A stretch of DNA of 64,000 nt from Pomphorhynchus laevis (lineage: Eukaryota > Acanthocephala > Palaeacanthocephala > Echinorhynchida > Pomphorhynchidae), in NCBI GenBank assembly GCA_012934845.2, contig WNNJ02000886.1:104796-168795 (forward strand), in the 5' to 3' direction. Positions 45,575 to 57,566 of the stretch are shown here, in pieces. A program made the translations under genes and the position numbers. Numbering within the stretch: position 1 is the first letter of the stretch; each line of letters starts with the position of its first letter. A model generated the notes under the pieces. The model was not told the origin of the DNA, did not search any database, and worked only from the letters and a program-made list of their open reading frames with translations.

Positions 45575-45790
45575 GTTGATTAAGCTTCTGTGGACAGATG
45601 TTCTAGTCGAGGGGATTCTGCTGTAAATATGTAATATATTCTATTCGCACAACGTCTGGCTTTCACTGATGAGATCCAATAAGATCGAAACGGCCTGAAA
45701 GAGATTACTAAGATCTCTGAAATCTCTTGCAATATCAGCTCTGTGCATTTCTATTCTCCTATCTTGTAGCACCGTTTTGAATAAAGAGTT
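45575..45790 (+). repeat. Duplicated segment, uninterrupted copy
   Basis: Runs from aagcttctgtggacagatg to ctatcttgtagcaccgtttt and is repeated at 46075-46540, where the dispersed repeat is inserted. Shared landmarks are acagatgttctag, gatccaataagatc and ctattctcctatcttg. Confidence 0.65.
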
Positions 45791-46074
45791 AATCTAAAAT
45801 ATAGAAGGTATCATCATCTGGGTAATCACGGTTGTGGCGGTATGTTTTTGGTCTTTATAGAAGCATATACAAAGTATCAAGAGTTGATTGATCCCGACAG
45901 GGTAGAAAGATGGCAATTTATAAATTTAGAATTTAGCGAAATCATGTCTTGATTCTTCCGTAGTATAGAATATTCTAGAAACTGCAGTTAAATTTTCTAA
46001 TCTATTTGAATATCAAAAACTGTTTTTTTTATGATAAAACAATAGAAGTAGATTAAGATAGAACTGAAGTAGAT

Positions 46075-46540
46075 TAAGCTATGGCGGACAGATGTTCTAG
46101 CTACGACGATTCTGTTGTATATGTGTAATAAATTCTGGTCGCTCAACGTATGGCTTTTATGATGATCAGATCGGCTGACTGACTCTACGTATTTTATATT
46201 ATAAATTAAAAATAAGGCTGAATAAAATTTAAATAATTAACGATAAAAGAAATAATTATAAATAAAAACTAATTGATATAAGATTTATGTAAGTTGAAAT
46301 TTTAAGTTGAAATTAAAAATACAAATCAATTGTTAAGTTGACTAAAAAATAACAGTCGATGTACCAGAATAAGAATTAAAGGTCATCAAGAGGGACTGCT
46401 GTGTTATTAGCTTTCAGCCTCTATTCCTTGACCCAACAGATCCAATAAGATCAAAACTGGTCTGAGAGATGCCTATGAGCTCTAGACTATTTTGCAATAG
46501 CAGGTTTGGTGCATTGCTATTCTCCTATCTTGAACCGTTT
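46075..46540 (+). repeat. Duplicated segment, interrupted copy
   Basis: Direct repeat of 45575-45790 split by the dispersed repeat at 46169-46437. Confidence 0.65.
46169..46437 (-). mobile_element. Dispersed repeat family, datable insertion
   Basis: A 269-base reverse copy whose ends are defined by comparison with the empty paralogous site at 45668. Left and right junctions both read agatc, compatible with a 5-base target duplication, but most copies of the family also end in gatc, so this is ambiguous. The insertion is younger than the duplication it interrupts. Confidence 0.65.
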
Positions 46541-46689
46541 AAAATGGTGAGTTAATATAAATTTTTTTGTATATATTTTTATAAATTGTATATGGTAGTG
46601 TGTTTTGATAAAAGACTAGTCCGAAAGACGTAAAAATAAAAATGTGAATATATTATTCCTGTTTTCAATTATTATTGCGATATATATGT

Positions 46690-48770
46690 ATTATAAAAAC
46701 ATTTATTTTAACGAGGCAAACGCATGCCGGCGCACGCTTACATAACCACAAAAAGAGCAAAAATCTTAATCATGTGTCGAAAATGTAAGTACGGTTGGGT
46801 ATTTAAATGTAATAAAGGAGGGAGCGCGGCGGACGTAGAGATGCAGCTGATTCTAGGCGAGTGGAGCGGCGACGAGGAAGGATCAGAAACCGTAGTTGTT
46901 AGAGTAATTGGGAACGTAGAGTAAGAAGAAATTAAGGGGACGCAGTAAAAGTGAGGTGGGCGAGTATCGTCTAAGAAAGGGAGGTAGATTAACAATGGAG
47001 AGCCGACAGCGATTAGACAAAAATTTAAGAGAAGGCGGAGTTGTTTGCGGATGTGGATGATATGCTAGGAGATATGGGCACTATATGTGGATGTGTGGTC
47101 AAAGTAACGGAGACGTAGGAGCACTCGAACGGCGGAGTTGAAGATACGTTGTAGGGGAAGGATAATGGATTTTGGAGAATTGGCGAAAAGGCTGAGGCAA
47201 TAATCGATTTTAGGGAAAAGAAGCGTAGAAAGAAGAGACATACAAGAACGAATGTCGATAAGGATGCGGATACGGCGTATATCACGAAGAATTAAGTTAG
47301 ACGAGCGGACCTTGTCACGGACGAAGGTTTAAGGGAAATGTGATTATCGAAATGGAAGCCTTAGAAAGTGATATTGGACTATGGGATGATTGATAAGACA
47401 AATAATACAGAGGAAGGCGATATGTTAGTTTGACGGAAGGAAAATCCACATTATTTTGGACTTGCCGAGGTTTAGAACGAGATGACGATGGGAGAGACGT
47501 TTGTAGCTAGAAGAAAAACAGTTAGTGGCAGAAATGTTGATATCACTTATGCGATGGGCCGGTTCATGAGCATATATGAGTGAGTATTCCATTGGCGTAT
47601 TTCATGGCATTAAAGAAATATAGTTTCATAAACGGAGGTAGATCGCCAAGTAGAAGAGAGAAAATCAGGGGACCTAGGACTGAATATTGTGGGACCCACC
47701 AGAAAATATGGATGGAAGAGGATGATGAATTAGAACAAACACGAAAAGAACGGTCGGATAGATATAAAGCAAACCATGCTACGAAGGAGGAAGAAAATCC
47801 GTAATCATAGCGAATGTGAGAAAGGAGGATGGAGTGGTCGACGATGTCGAAGGTGGAGGAGAGCTCGAGGGAGATGAGAACACTATATAGAGACTTGTCG
47901 CGAGAAATGAGTAGGTCGTTGTAATTTTTCATGCAGGCGATTTCGGTAGATTGATTAGAGCGAAAAGCGGATTGGAAAAGAGGATACAGATTGGATGAAT
48001 AGAGATAAACGTTGATATGTATTAAGATGATGCGTTCTAAGAGCTTAGAAAGAGTATGGAGGAGTGAAATGGGGTGATAGCTAGAAAAAAGTAAGGAACC
48101 GAGCGATTGTTTTTTAAGGATGGGACGAACGACGGCGGATTTCCAGTGTGAAGGGAATATATGACTGCGGATGAACGAGTTAAACAAGGTGGTGAGGAAA
48201 GGGTATATCGATAAACATATGGATTTAAGCATGGTGGTAGGCAGGGGATCGGCAGGTGAGGTTTTGTTGGGCAAGGACATTAGGACAGATGAGACTTCTG
48301 CATATGAGACAGAGAGAAGATGAAATAATTCTGGGAGGATAAGGTGAGACGAGTAACATTGAGATGGAATGGTGACGGGGTTGTGAGAGAGCAGCGTGGA
48401 TACTTTAGTCTGGAGAAATGACGAATAATCATTGAATTGATGTTGCACGGCGAAGAGGAGCGAGCAAGGATTGAGTTAAAAGTATGCCAGAGAGTCTTAG
48501 AGTTTAATGAAGTGATGATTTTATGCTGCCAGAAGGAGTTGCATTTGGTACGTAGTAGGTTGAGATGAGACCGGCGAAGAGCAAGATAGGAATCACCAAG
48601 AGATGGAGAGAGCGAGCGGATATCATGTATAAGAGAGCGGTAATAGACTCACGAAGAATAACGAAGTCGACGCTTTGAGTGTTGACATTGAATGTCAAGC
48701 CGTGGGGCACGGCGAAGGCGTCGGTGAGAAGTAGGCTTAAATCAAGAGAATATCGAGAGTGGATGTAAGT
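46690..48770 (-). mobile_element. L2-like LINE, minus strand
   Basis: 294 open codons (48448-47564) hold the RT domain: SPADPLPTTMLKSICLSIYP, SHWKSAVVRPILKKQSLGSL, SYHPISLLHTLSKLLERI, QSAFRSNQSTEIACMKNYND, LELSSTFDIVDHSILLSHIR, WVPQYSVLGPLIFSLLLGDL. The F-A-D-D region falls where FNAMKYANG is seen, so the catalytic box is lost. The 3' part continues to 46690 through LLRLRRF and ends gccggcgcacgc followed by an A/T tail. The 5' nuclease domain is missing. The RT segment has the same protein sequence as 50949-51779. Confidence 0.8.
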
Positions 48771-48784
48771 TCAGAGTTTAAAAG

Positions 48785-49200
48785 GAAGGCGAGATCATGA
48801 TTCCAAATACTTTGACGCCACCGAGGAAGTAAGATTCATTAAAGCTAACGATAAATACGCTACAGTTCAGTTCGGTAGTGTATGAATAACTAACATTTCT
48901 ACAAAACATCTCGCACCCCTACCTCATGATAATGCATACTTAACGGATTCAAATGATCCTACGGAATCTGTTGAGTTACAAGACAATGATGTTTTTACAC
49001 CCTCGTCTGTTTCAGAAGATCCGGATCCAGCAATTAACAATTCAGATGTCCGGGTTGTTGAAATCGAAAACAAACAGTGTCGAAGCTATCCCATCCGTGA
49101 AAGACAATCCCAAGTATCTTGAAGACTATGTAACGGGGGAAGATTGCAATAAATACTAATATTAATCTGTTTTTTAGATTGTTCAATAAAGCCTCATTAG
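48785..49200 (+). mobile_element. Ty3/gypsy fossil, pol C-terminal fragment
   Basis: A short broken piece whose stretch around YATVQFGSV and TNISTKHLAPLP is typical of the end of gypsy-type pol, followed by an acidic tail. No LTR recognised. It lies in the spacer between the inverted L2-like copies. Confidence 0.5.
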
Positions 49201-49390
49201 TCATTGTTTATAGCACGTCTAAAGTTACATGCGCTTGGATGGAATAAAATACGAGATAGCTGGTGCTGAATTAGTTATTGGTATGATTTATAATTTTATA
49301 TAATTATTATATGTCGACTTCAAAGAGAGCTGAAGCTCGTAAGGAAGCATCACATCGAATAAACAACAGAAAAAAAACTAGAAAAAAACA

Positions 49391-50470
49391 TCAAGAGTTT
49401 ACGAGGTTAAGCTTTAGGCGTTCTTTGAATTGCGTAGCAGAAGATCTGTTGATCACACCAGGTGATAATCCATTCCATCGTTTACAGACGCGATCCATCA
49501 CTATCGTACAATTTGTTCGATGTTTTGAGCGATGCTTCGAACATAGCAAGTGTCCAAGTAACATTGAGGATTCACGAAGACAGAACAGCTGCTTACACTG
49601 ATGGTTAGGTACGCGCAGCGACATCCACACTAGTGTAAGATCTGCAATCAACAGATCGCATTCAATAGATCTTATACCCAACGTCTCTAGTCTAACTGGA
49701 TAAGGAATGGAGCGAGTTGCCGGAACCAAGTGCGTGGCTCTTCTCAAAATGTTGTCGAATTCACTCAATTCTGATTTCAGTTGAGGGTGTGTCGCGTGTA
49801 ATGCATAGAGCATATGTGATTTTAAGAGACTCGAATATACAATGCGTAAAGCCTTTGGCTCAAGTCGTCTAACGTTTCGATGAAGAAATCCTAAAATTCT
49901 ACGGCATTTTGCAATAATCGCAGAAGAATGAAGACGAGATTTTAAATTGGAGGAGATAACAACACCTAGATCAGTAAAGTGATTTACTGATTCGATAACT
50001 GTTGAGCTGAATTGATAAGGGGAAGGTAATCGGGATTGACCAATTCTCATATGTCGACATTTACTAACATTGATTACTAAGCCGTGTGATGAACATCAAC
50101 TACTAACTTTATCCAAATCTGATTGTAATAGGGGAAAGCTAGAACAACCACGAAATAAAGGGCACCACAGTTTCATGTCATCGGCGTATAATAGGCACTG
50201 GCATGTAACATTTTCAGCGATTTCGTTGATGTAGATATTAAACAAAGTGGGACTAATGATACACCCTTGAGGAACATCTTGAGTGAGATATAACCATCCA
50301 GAAAGAGACTCACCAACTCGCACAGCAAAGGAACGTCTACTCAAGAATTCACGTATCCAGAGACAAACGTGCTTTGATAATCCGTAATTTCCAAGTTTCC
50401 ACAGTAAAATTTGATGAAGGACCCGATCAAAAGCTTTGAACAAATCAATAAAGATGACATCAACCGACAA
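49391..50470 (-). mobile_element. CR1-like LINE, RT palm to C-terminus
   Basis: Minus strand, two open segments. The first (50470-50096) has VDVIFIDLFKAFDRVLHQIL, FLSRRSFAVRVGESLSGW, DVPQGCIISPTLFNIYINEI and LLYADDMKLW with an intact YADD. The second (50050-49391, 219 codons) has FTDLGVVISSNLKSRLHSSA, RRILGFLHRNVRR, YALHATHPQLKSEL, LRRATHLVPATRS and the end RWNGLSPGVINRSS. One stop separates them at about 50095. The same family as 25640-27900 but better preserved. 5' truncated: fingers and endonuclease are missing. Confidence 0.85.
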
Positions 50471-50639
50471 CCCCTGTTCGACAAAACCGGCTGGGTACTG
50501 GGGAATTAGTAATTAGCGCTAAAATCACCTACAATTATAATATGTCGATCAATATTATAGGTCGGTAAGAGTGAATAATTCGTCAATAATTTCCAAGGAA
50601 GTTAAAGCTGAATAATAACAACGAGCTGTTTAGCAAAGA

Positions 50640-50767
50640 GACTCACTGACTCCATTGTTGTTCGCCATTCATATCAGTGACTTGACTGACAAAATAAAAA
50701 GAAAAACGAAAAATGGTAATAATATTATACGCAGATGATTTGGTGATTATTGCAGACATTAATACTG
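50640..50767 (+). mobile_element. Short LINE RT fragment with YADD
   Basis: Plus strand: SLTPLLFAIHISDLTDKIKR, then NIILYADDLVIIADIN. It fits the RT B' and C motifs of an R1/jockey-type LINE, about 40 codons, in the opposite orientation to the preceding CR1-like piece and directly before the L2-like copy. Confidence 0.65.
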
Positions 50768-52255
50768 CCGGTCTCATCTCCACCTAGTATGTACCAAATG
50801 CAACTCCTTCTAGCAGCATAAAATCCACACTTCATTAAACTCTAAGTCTCTCTGACATAATTTTACAACTCAATCCTTTCTCGCTATTCTTCGTATTGCA
50901 ACATCAATTCAATGATTATTCGTCATTTCTTCAGATCAAAGTTCCACGTTGCTCTCTCACAACCCCGTCACCATTCCATCTCAATGTTACTCGTCTCACC
51001 TTATCCTCCCAGAATTATTTCATCTTCTCTCTGTCTCATATGCAGAAGTCTCATCTGTCCTAATGTCCTTGCCCAACAAAACCTCACCTGCCGATCCCCT
51101 GCCTACCACCATGCTTAAATCCATATGTTTATCGATATACCCTTTCCTCACCACCTTGTTTAACTCGTTCATCCGCAGTCATATATTCCCTTCACACTGG
51201 AAATCCGCCGTCGTTCGTCCCATCCTTAAAAAACAATCGCTCGGTTCCTTACTTTTTTCTAGCTATCACCCCATTTCACTCCTCCATACTCTTTCTAAGC
51301 TCTTAGAACGCATCATCTTAATACATATCAACGTTTATCTCTATTCATCCAATCTGTATCCTCTTTTCCAATCCGCTTTTCGCTCTAATCAATCTACCGA
51401 AATCGCCTGCATGAAAAATTACAACGACCTACTCATTTCTCGCGACAAGTCTCTATATAGTGTTCTCATCTCCCTCGAGCTCTCCTCCACCTTCGACATC
51501 GTCGACCACTCCATCCTCCTTTCTCACATTCGCTATGATTACGGATTTTCTTCCTCCTTCGTAGCATGGTTTGCTTTATATCTATCCGACCGTTCTTTTC
51601 GTGTTTGTTCTAATTCATCATCCTCTTCCATCCATATTTTCTGGTGGGTCCCACAATATTCAGTCCTAGGTCCCCTGATTTTCTCTCTTCTACTTGGCGA
51701 TCTACCTCCGTTTATGAAACTATATTTCTTTAATGCCATGAAATACGCCAATGGAATACTCACTCATATATGCTCATGAACCGGCCCATCGCATAAGTGA
51801 TATCAACATTTCTGCCACTAACTGTTTTTCTTCTAGCTACAAACGTCTCTCCCATCGTCATCTCGTTCTAAACCTCGGCAAGTCCAAAATAATGTGGATT
51901 TTCCTTCCGTCAAACTAACATATCGCCTTCCTCTGTATTATTTGTCTTATCAATCATCCCATAGTCCAATATCACTTTCTAAGGCTTCCATTTCGATAAT
52001 CACATTTCCCTTAAACCTTCGTCCATGACAAGGTCCGCTCGTCTAACTTAATTCTTCGTGACATACGCCGTATCCGCGTCCTTATCGACATTCGTTCTTG
52101 TATGTCTCTTCTTTTTACGCTTCTTTTCCCTAAAATCGATTATTGCCTCAGCCTTTTCGCCAATTCTCCAAAATCCATTATCCTTCCCCTACAACGTATC
52201 TTCAACTCCGCCGTTCGAGTGCTCCTACGTCTCCGTCGCTTTGACCACAAATAAG
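50768..52255 (+). mobile_element. L2-like LINE, plus strand (mirror of 47094-48577)
   Basis: 276 open codons (50949-51779; the first codon is not ATG) identical in protein to the minus-strand copy. Arms of about 1.48 kb, inverted, with a 2.2-kb spacer. The copy stops abruptly within the FDH region at 52255, while the minus copy runs on to the 3' end. The same coding damage in both copies suggests duplication of a dead copy rather than two insertions. Confidence 0.85.
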
Positions 52256-52289
52256 CGATGAAATAAGAGACACAAAACCGGAAGTCGAT

Positions 52290-52590
52290 AATGGAGCAGA
52301 TACGGCGGTATTTCACGAAGAATTAAGTTAGACGAGCGGACCTTGTCACGGACGAAAGGTTTAAGGGAAAGGAGATCATTGAAATGGAAGCCTACGAAAG
52401 TGTGATTTTGTACTATGGAGATTATCGATATTATCGATGAGGCAAAAGATACAGTGGGAGGAGATGTGTTTGGTTTACGGGGGAGGATCACATTATTTTA
52501 GACTTGTCGGGGTTTAGAACGAGATGGAGATTGGAGAGATGTTCGTAGATAGAAGAAAGACAGTTAGTGGCAAAAATGCCGATATCGTGT
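52290..52590 (-). mobile_element. L2-like LINE, third fragment, minus strand
   Basis: Matches 47270-47560 (attaagttagacgagcgga, then gacagttagtggc) with more divergence, again inverted relative to the copy just before it. Confidence 0.7.
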
Positions 52591-53729
52591 ATAACTAATA
52601 TTGGTACAACTAATCCTTTCCTGCAACATAAATCACATACAAATTAAAGAATGCTACGTTAGTTCAGTCATAAATATTTTAATGTACCTTACAGATAATA
52701 CGATATTGTCCCTCATCCTTTTTCAACCGGGCTTGGGACCGGCAATGGCGAATTTAACAAATATCGGCTCTTACAAAACTAATATGTTTGATTAGATTTT
52801 GTAATTTGCTTCATCTTATTTGTTGTAAAGCACGCACCATTCCTGACGCAAGTAATATTTTCGATTTTCGAAATGGATATCTTCAATAATAATATTTTTT
52901 CAATAAAGTAATTTATTATAACAACAAAACAGATAAAAGTGTAAATCATATGTCTATTAAACGTATAACTGGGCATGTTACTCTCATAAGTCACTCAATA
53001 TATTCTTGGTCATGTACAGAAATGTTTTGTTGTTGTGGATGAGCATAAACCCAAAGTAGCAGCTTTTATTATTAAAATACTAATCTTTGTCGGAAGTCGT
53101 GATATTGCAACACTGATATACCCGAAAGACAAAAATAATGAAGGCGGTCAGAATAGGACATATTAAAAATACCAGAGATGTGATGATAGGAGCTAAGACG
53201 AAGAACATTGTAGGACAGTGTTTTCCAAAAGGGACATATGCCCTCCAAGGGGGCAATTTCGTTTTTAGAAGGAAATCTGGGCTTTTAGGGGGACAATCTT
53301 AAAATTTCGAGAATTGGAATAAAATGCTCGAAAAGATATTTTAATTTAATTTTTTGTAGAACACAAGATCTATACGATCTGTTTGGAATACTTAAAGAAT
53401 AACTTTTTTGAAGCGAAAAAATGCATGTTAAAATTCAGTTTTACCTACATAAAAATTTTAGCAGTATTTTTTAGAAAATACTAAATACAGGTGTTTAATT
53501 GCACCTGCATTGGGTTTATATTTAAAACCTAGATTTCGAGTAAAAAGAATTTCGAAAAACGCAAAATTTATAGTTTTATTGGAGTTTATTTTCATTTTAT
53601 TCAATTTTTAAAATATTTTAAAACCTCTAAAATGAACAATAAGAAGAAAAAGTTCGTCAGTGCCGAAAAATATCTAAAATTTGCCTTTATTTGCCTTAAT
53701 TTAATTTTTCTTGTGGCCGCTCCCTCGCC
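52591..53729. other. No gene recognised
   Basis: AT-rich. 53210-53330 has a G-rich run (ccaagggggcaatttc) but no element or gene I can name. Confidence 0.4.
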
Positions 53730-53880
53730 TATAATCAGCTCACTCTCGACGTCCGCCGTGCTCCCTCCTTTATCACATTCAAATACCTACTCAGTATCCA
53801 TCCACCTTCTCGACACATTATTTAGATTTTTGTTTTTTTTCTTCGTGGTAAGCGTGTGCCGGCACGCATTTCCCACGTAA
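53730..53880 (+). mobile_element. L2-like LINE 3' end, plus strand
   Basis: Complementary to 46700-46860: ctcgacgtccgccgtgctcc, then aagcgtgtgccggcacgc. Only the last ~150 bases. Confidence 0.7.
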
Positions 53881-54249
53881 AAATAATTTTTTAATACCAG
53901 CTATTCACTTCGAAAGATAACCGTTTTGTCTCACATGCCAACAATGCTTATGTAAAAAATCAATGAATAAAAGTCGTCTTGAAGATAATTTTAGGTTGAA
54001 ACATGCTGAATTTACCAGAATTAAACTACTTTCAGACTTTTAAAAAAATTCGAAAGAACTTAAGTTAAGTCGTTGTTTGCCGTACGATCTACATCCGCTA
54101 ATTACTCTTAAAGCTAATTATAAGACTTCAAAACTTATTGCCAAAGCAGCTAAAAATATCTCTAATGTCCTCAATGAAGTTATTAATTCCGTAGTTAAAT
54201 GTATCAACAACAATTTATTGACAAGAAAAAACAAATATAATGTTTTTCC
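53881..54249. other. AT-rich spacer
   Basis: Nothing recognised. Confidence 0.4.
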
Positions 54250-57240
54250 TGCCAACCACTGGTCCGGGTGTCAAGTCGTGGGGCAGTTCACGAACTAAAC
54301 TATTCCAACATCGCGATCCTGGGCGACAGACCAGAGTTCTCTTTCAGATATTCCAAGACGGTCTTCTGACAGTTTCAAGATTTGATCTCTCCACCGGTAT
54401 CGAGGCCTACCTCGAGATCTCTTTCAGAGAGTCCGGCTGGAAAACCCTCCGAGGAAGGCGATCCCTAGAAATCCTCAGGACTGTCCTAGCCACCTCAGCT
54501 TACTTTATTCGATGTGGAGAAGCAGCGATTTTACTCCGAGTCCATCCCGGATGACCGAATTCCTAACCTTATCTCTAAGGCTAAGATCAGTCACACCGCG
54601 AAGGAACTTCATTTCGGTAGCCTGTATCCGAGATATTATCTTTTCGGTCATAACCCAAACCTCATAACCATAGGTTAAGATAGGAGCGAAGATTGCATGA
54701 TAAACCGAAAACTTCGCCTGAAGATTCAACTCCCGCTTCAGCACGACATACCTGTACAAAGAACGCATTGCTGCGTTAGCTGCACAAATCTGCTTCTCAA
54801 TCTGTTTGATGTTCATGCCGTCCCTCGAGAACAATACCCCAAGATACTTGAAATCCTCAACATCAGGAAGAACCTTTTCCCCAATCCGAATTGACATTGG
54901 CATCTGAATCCGAGACGAACACATAGAGACAGTCTTGGAGATACTAACCAACATCCCTGTCGCTTGGCATTTTATTGTGAATCGATCTAGTAGGCATTGT
55001 AAATCCTCAGGACAAGAAACCAAGCAAAATAACGTCATCTGCGAAAACAGATATTGTATCTTGATGGAACCGAACTGAAGACCGGCATCCGTCAGAGCAG
55101 TCCGTCTCGAAATTTGGTCCATGTAAACAAGGAACAAAAGTGGAGGCAAAAGACAACCCTGACGAATCCCAACGTCTACTGAAATGATTCAGACTTCCTA
55201 CCTATGATACGAACACAACTCATACTTTATTCATACAGAGAAGCCACAGCTACCCGAAGATGGTGTGGTACTCCATACTCCTTTAGTACCTCCCACAATA
55301 TCTCTCGCGGAACTCGGTCGAACGCTTTCTCCAAATCTACAAAACACATGTAGATTGGTGAGCGAACTTCCAAGACTGTTCAAGGATAGTTGAGAAAGTA
55401 AAGAGCTGATCCGTAGTTTCACGACCTGGACGAAAGCCGCATTGTTCCTCTTGCAACTGTCCCTCAACTATAGGCCGTATCCTTAACTCAAGAATACTAG
55501 CAAATAGCTTACCAGTTTGGCTTAGAAGAGTGATGCGCCGATAATTAGAACACACTCTTCGGTCACCTTTCTTAAAGATCGGTACCACCACCCTAGTTCG
55601 CCACTCAAGGAACCTTGCCCGACTTCAATGCAACATTAAAGATTCGTGTTAGCCACTTCATGTGAACAACATCGAAAGCCTTTAAATATTCAGGTCGAAT
55701 CTCGTCTAATCCATAAGACTTGCCATTACGAAGTTTTTAAACAACAGCAATGACCTCTTCCAATCCAAAGAGATGAGCTCTTCCGTTGGTTCTAAAGGCT
55801 CTACTTATACAATAGAAGGTATATCGATAAGATTAAGGAGACTCTTAAAATGATCTTTCCAACAACCAAGAATTTCTTCAATGTCAGTCAGCATAGATCC
55901 TGTCTTGTTATAGACAGTTTGAGGAGCTTTCTACATTCCAACACGAAGGTTCCTGAACGTCCTTCAGAACATCTTTAAAGCTGACCTATAATCAAGTTCT
56001 AAGTGCTATCCAAACTTCTCCCAAGCCGTCTTATTTGCTTCGGTAACTGCTCGAGCTGAAGCTCTCTTTGTCCTTCGTTGCTTGTCTACAGCTTCCACTA
56101 ATTTATCTGACAAAGTTGCTTTATGAGCCAGCTTCTGTTGGACAAAATCTCTAACTGTTGGTGTCCACCAAGCAGTTCGAGTATTTCCTCGGAGACAAGC
56201 ACCTAAGGCCTTTGAGCCACAACTTTTCACAGTTGCTTTGGCAAGCGAGCATCTGAACATCACCCATTCCTGATCAATGCTCTTGACCTCTTCTGGCGAC
56301 AGAGAAAAGTCCTCCCGGATGTAGCCAGAAAAACGTTCTTTGACAGAAACATCTGCTAGACACTCCCAGCACGCCCACATACAACATTTGTGTTTACAAT
56401 GCTTGTCTAGCATCCGATCTGACCATCGAAGTTGACTAACTATAAGGAAGTGATCGGTTGACAGATCATCCCCTCTCTTCACACGGGTGTCCAGAACATA
56501 ACGTCGCAGATTAGATGAAACGATTACAAAATCGATCATTGATCTTTGACTGAGAGAATCCTGATGCCATGTGCATATATGGATCTCCTATGTTCAAACA
56601 TGGTGTTAGTTATGCACAAATTGTTACGAGAACAAAAGTGCAATAATTCAACACCACTCGCATTCAGATCAGTGAGTTCGTTCCTTCCCAACACTCCCTT
56701 CTATGTGCTACTGTCGCTACCAACCTAAGCATTAAAGTCGCCCAATAGAATGAGGATATCTCCAAAAGGGGGACTATCAAGCAGAGCCTGAAGATCTTCC
56801 ACAAAGATTGCGTATTCCGGGATATTGTTGAGAACATACACACATCAGTTATCCCCTTTCCCTCTTTGACTAAAAGTCTTAGAGAGGCCAGCCTTTCTTT
56901 CACTGGGTTAAACCTCTCTACCGCGAACGACAATCGAGGACTTGTAAGTATCCCAACACCCGCCTGTCATCGCTTTCCGTTGGTAACTCCTAAATAGTTT
57001 AAGGTCAAGCCTTGATCCAAAAGTTTAGTTCCAGTTCCAGAATAGTGAAGAGAAGTCACTCCGATTATTTCAAGACCGAATCGAACCATATCTTCAACTA
57101 ATTCTGTTTTCTTCCCCGTAAGTGAGATTACATTCCACTTTCCTACATGAAGGCTAGTCCGCTTCGGATCTTGATGCATCCTGGTCACACGGCACCTGAC
57201 AATGAAAACTCCTCCGGTCAGTGGTGAGTTGACCATTGTT
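54250..57240 (-). mobile_element. RTE-like LINE, nearly full length
   Basis: Read from 57240 on the minus strand. The endonuclease domain has HVGKWNVISLTGKKTELVED, IIGVTSLHYSGTGTK, RQAGVGILTSPRLSFAVERF, and a terminal box SMIDFVIVSSNLRRYVLDTR, KRGDDLSTDHFLIVSQLRW. A linker (TRTAWWTPTVRDFVQQKL) leads to the RT: VVPIFKKGDRRVCSNYRRIT, EEQCGFRPGRETTDQLFTFS, a palm region, LFLVYMDQISRRTAL, then SKTVSMCSSRIQ, DFKYLGVLFSRDGMNI, LTYGYEVWVMTEKI and the end SLRDKVRNSVIRDGLGVKS. The family is abundant in fish and invertebrates. Frameshifts are few to moderate; the YADD region appears as SQMTLF, so it is inactive. A 3' fragment of the same family is at 31030. Confidence 0.85.
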
Positions 57241-57566
57241 CTTCGTACTTGATTTATGTTTTGTAAATTTGTTGCTTATCATTTTCATTATCTTGATTTT
57301 GTTTGTTCTCCCGTTCCCGATATCCTTTGATCATCCAACATCGCTACTGTAAGGAAACAGGTCTCCGAGACTCTATTCCCACTTCTCGTTCATTGTCCAA
57401 TCTTCCGTTGGAGTCATCGGAGTGATTTTGTTTGTTCGGCTATCTCCCGTTCCCAATATCCTTTAATGATCCAACATCACTACTGTAAGGAAACAGGCCT
57501 CCGTGACTCTCTTCCGCCTTTTCGTTCATTGTCTAATCCGCCTCTATATTATGTCCAACCTGTATA
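57241..57566 (-). repeat. Two tandem ~129-bp monomers at the LINE 5' end
   Basis: Units near 57293 and 57423 share gattttgtttgttc, ctcccgttccc, atatccttt, atccaacatc and ctactgtaaggaaacaggcct. They sit directly upstream of the RTE-like LINE, like 5' UTR monomers. Confidence 0.7.
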
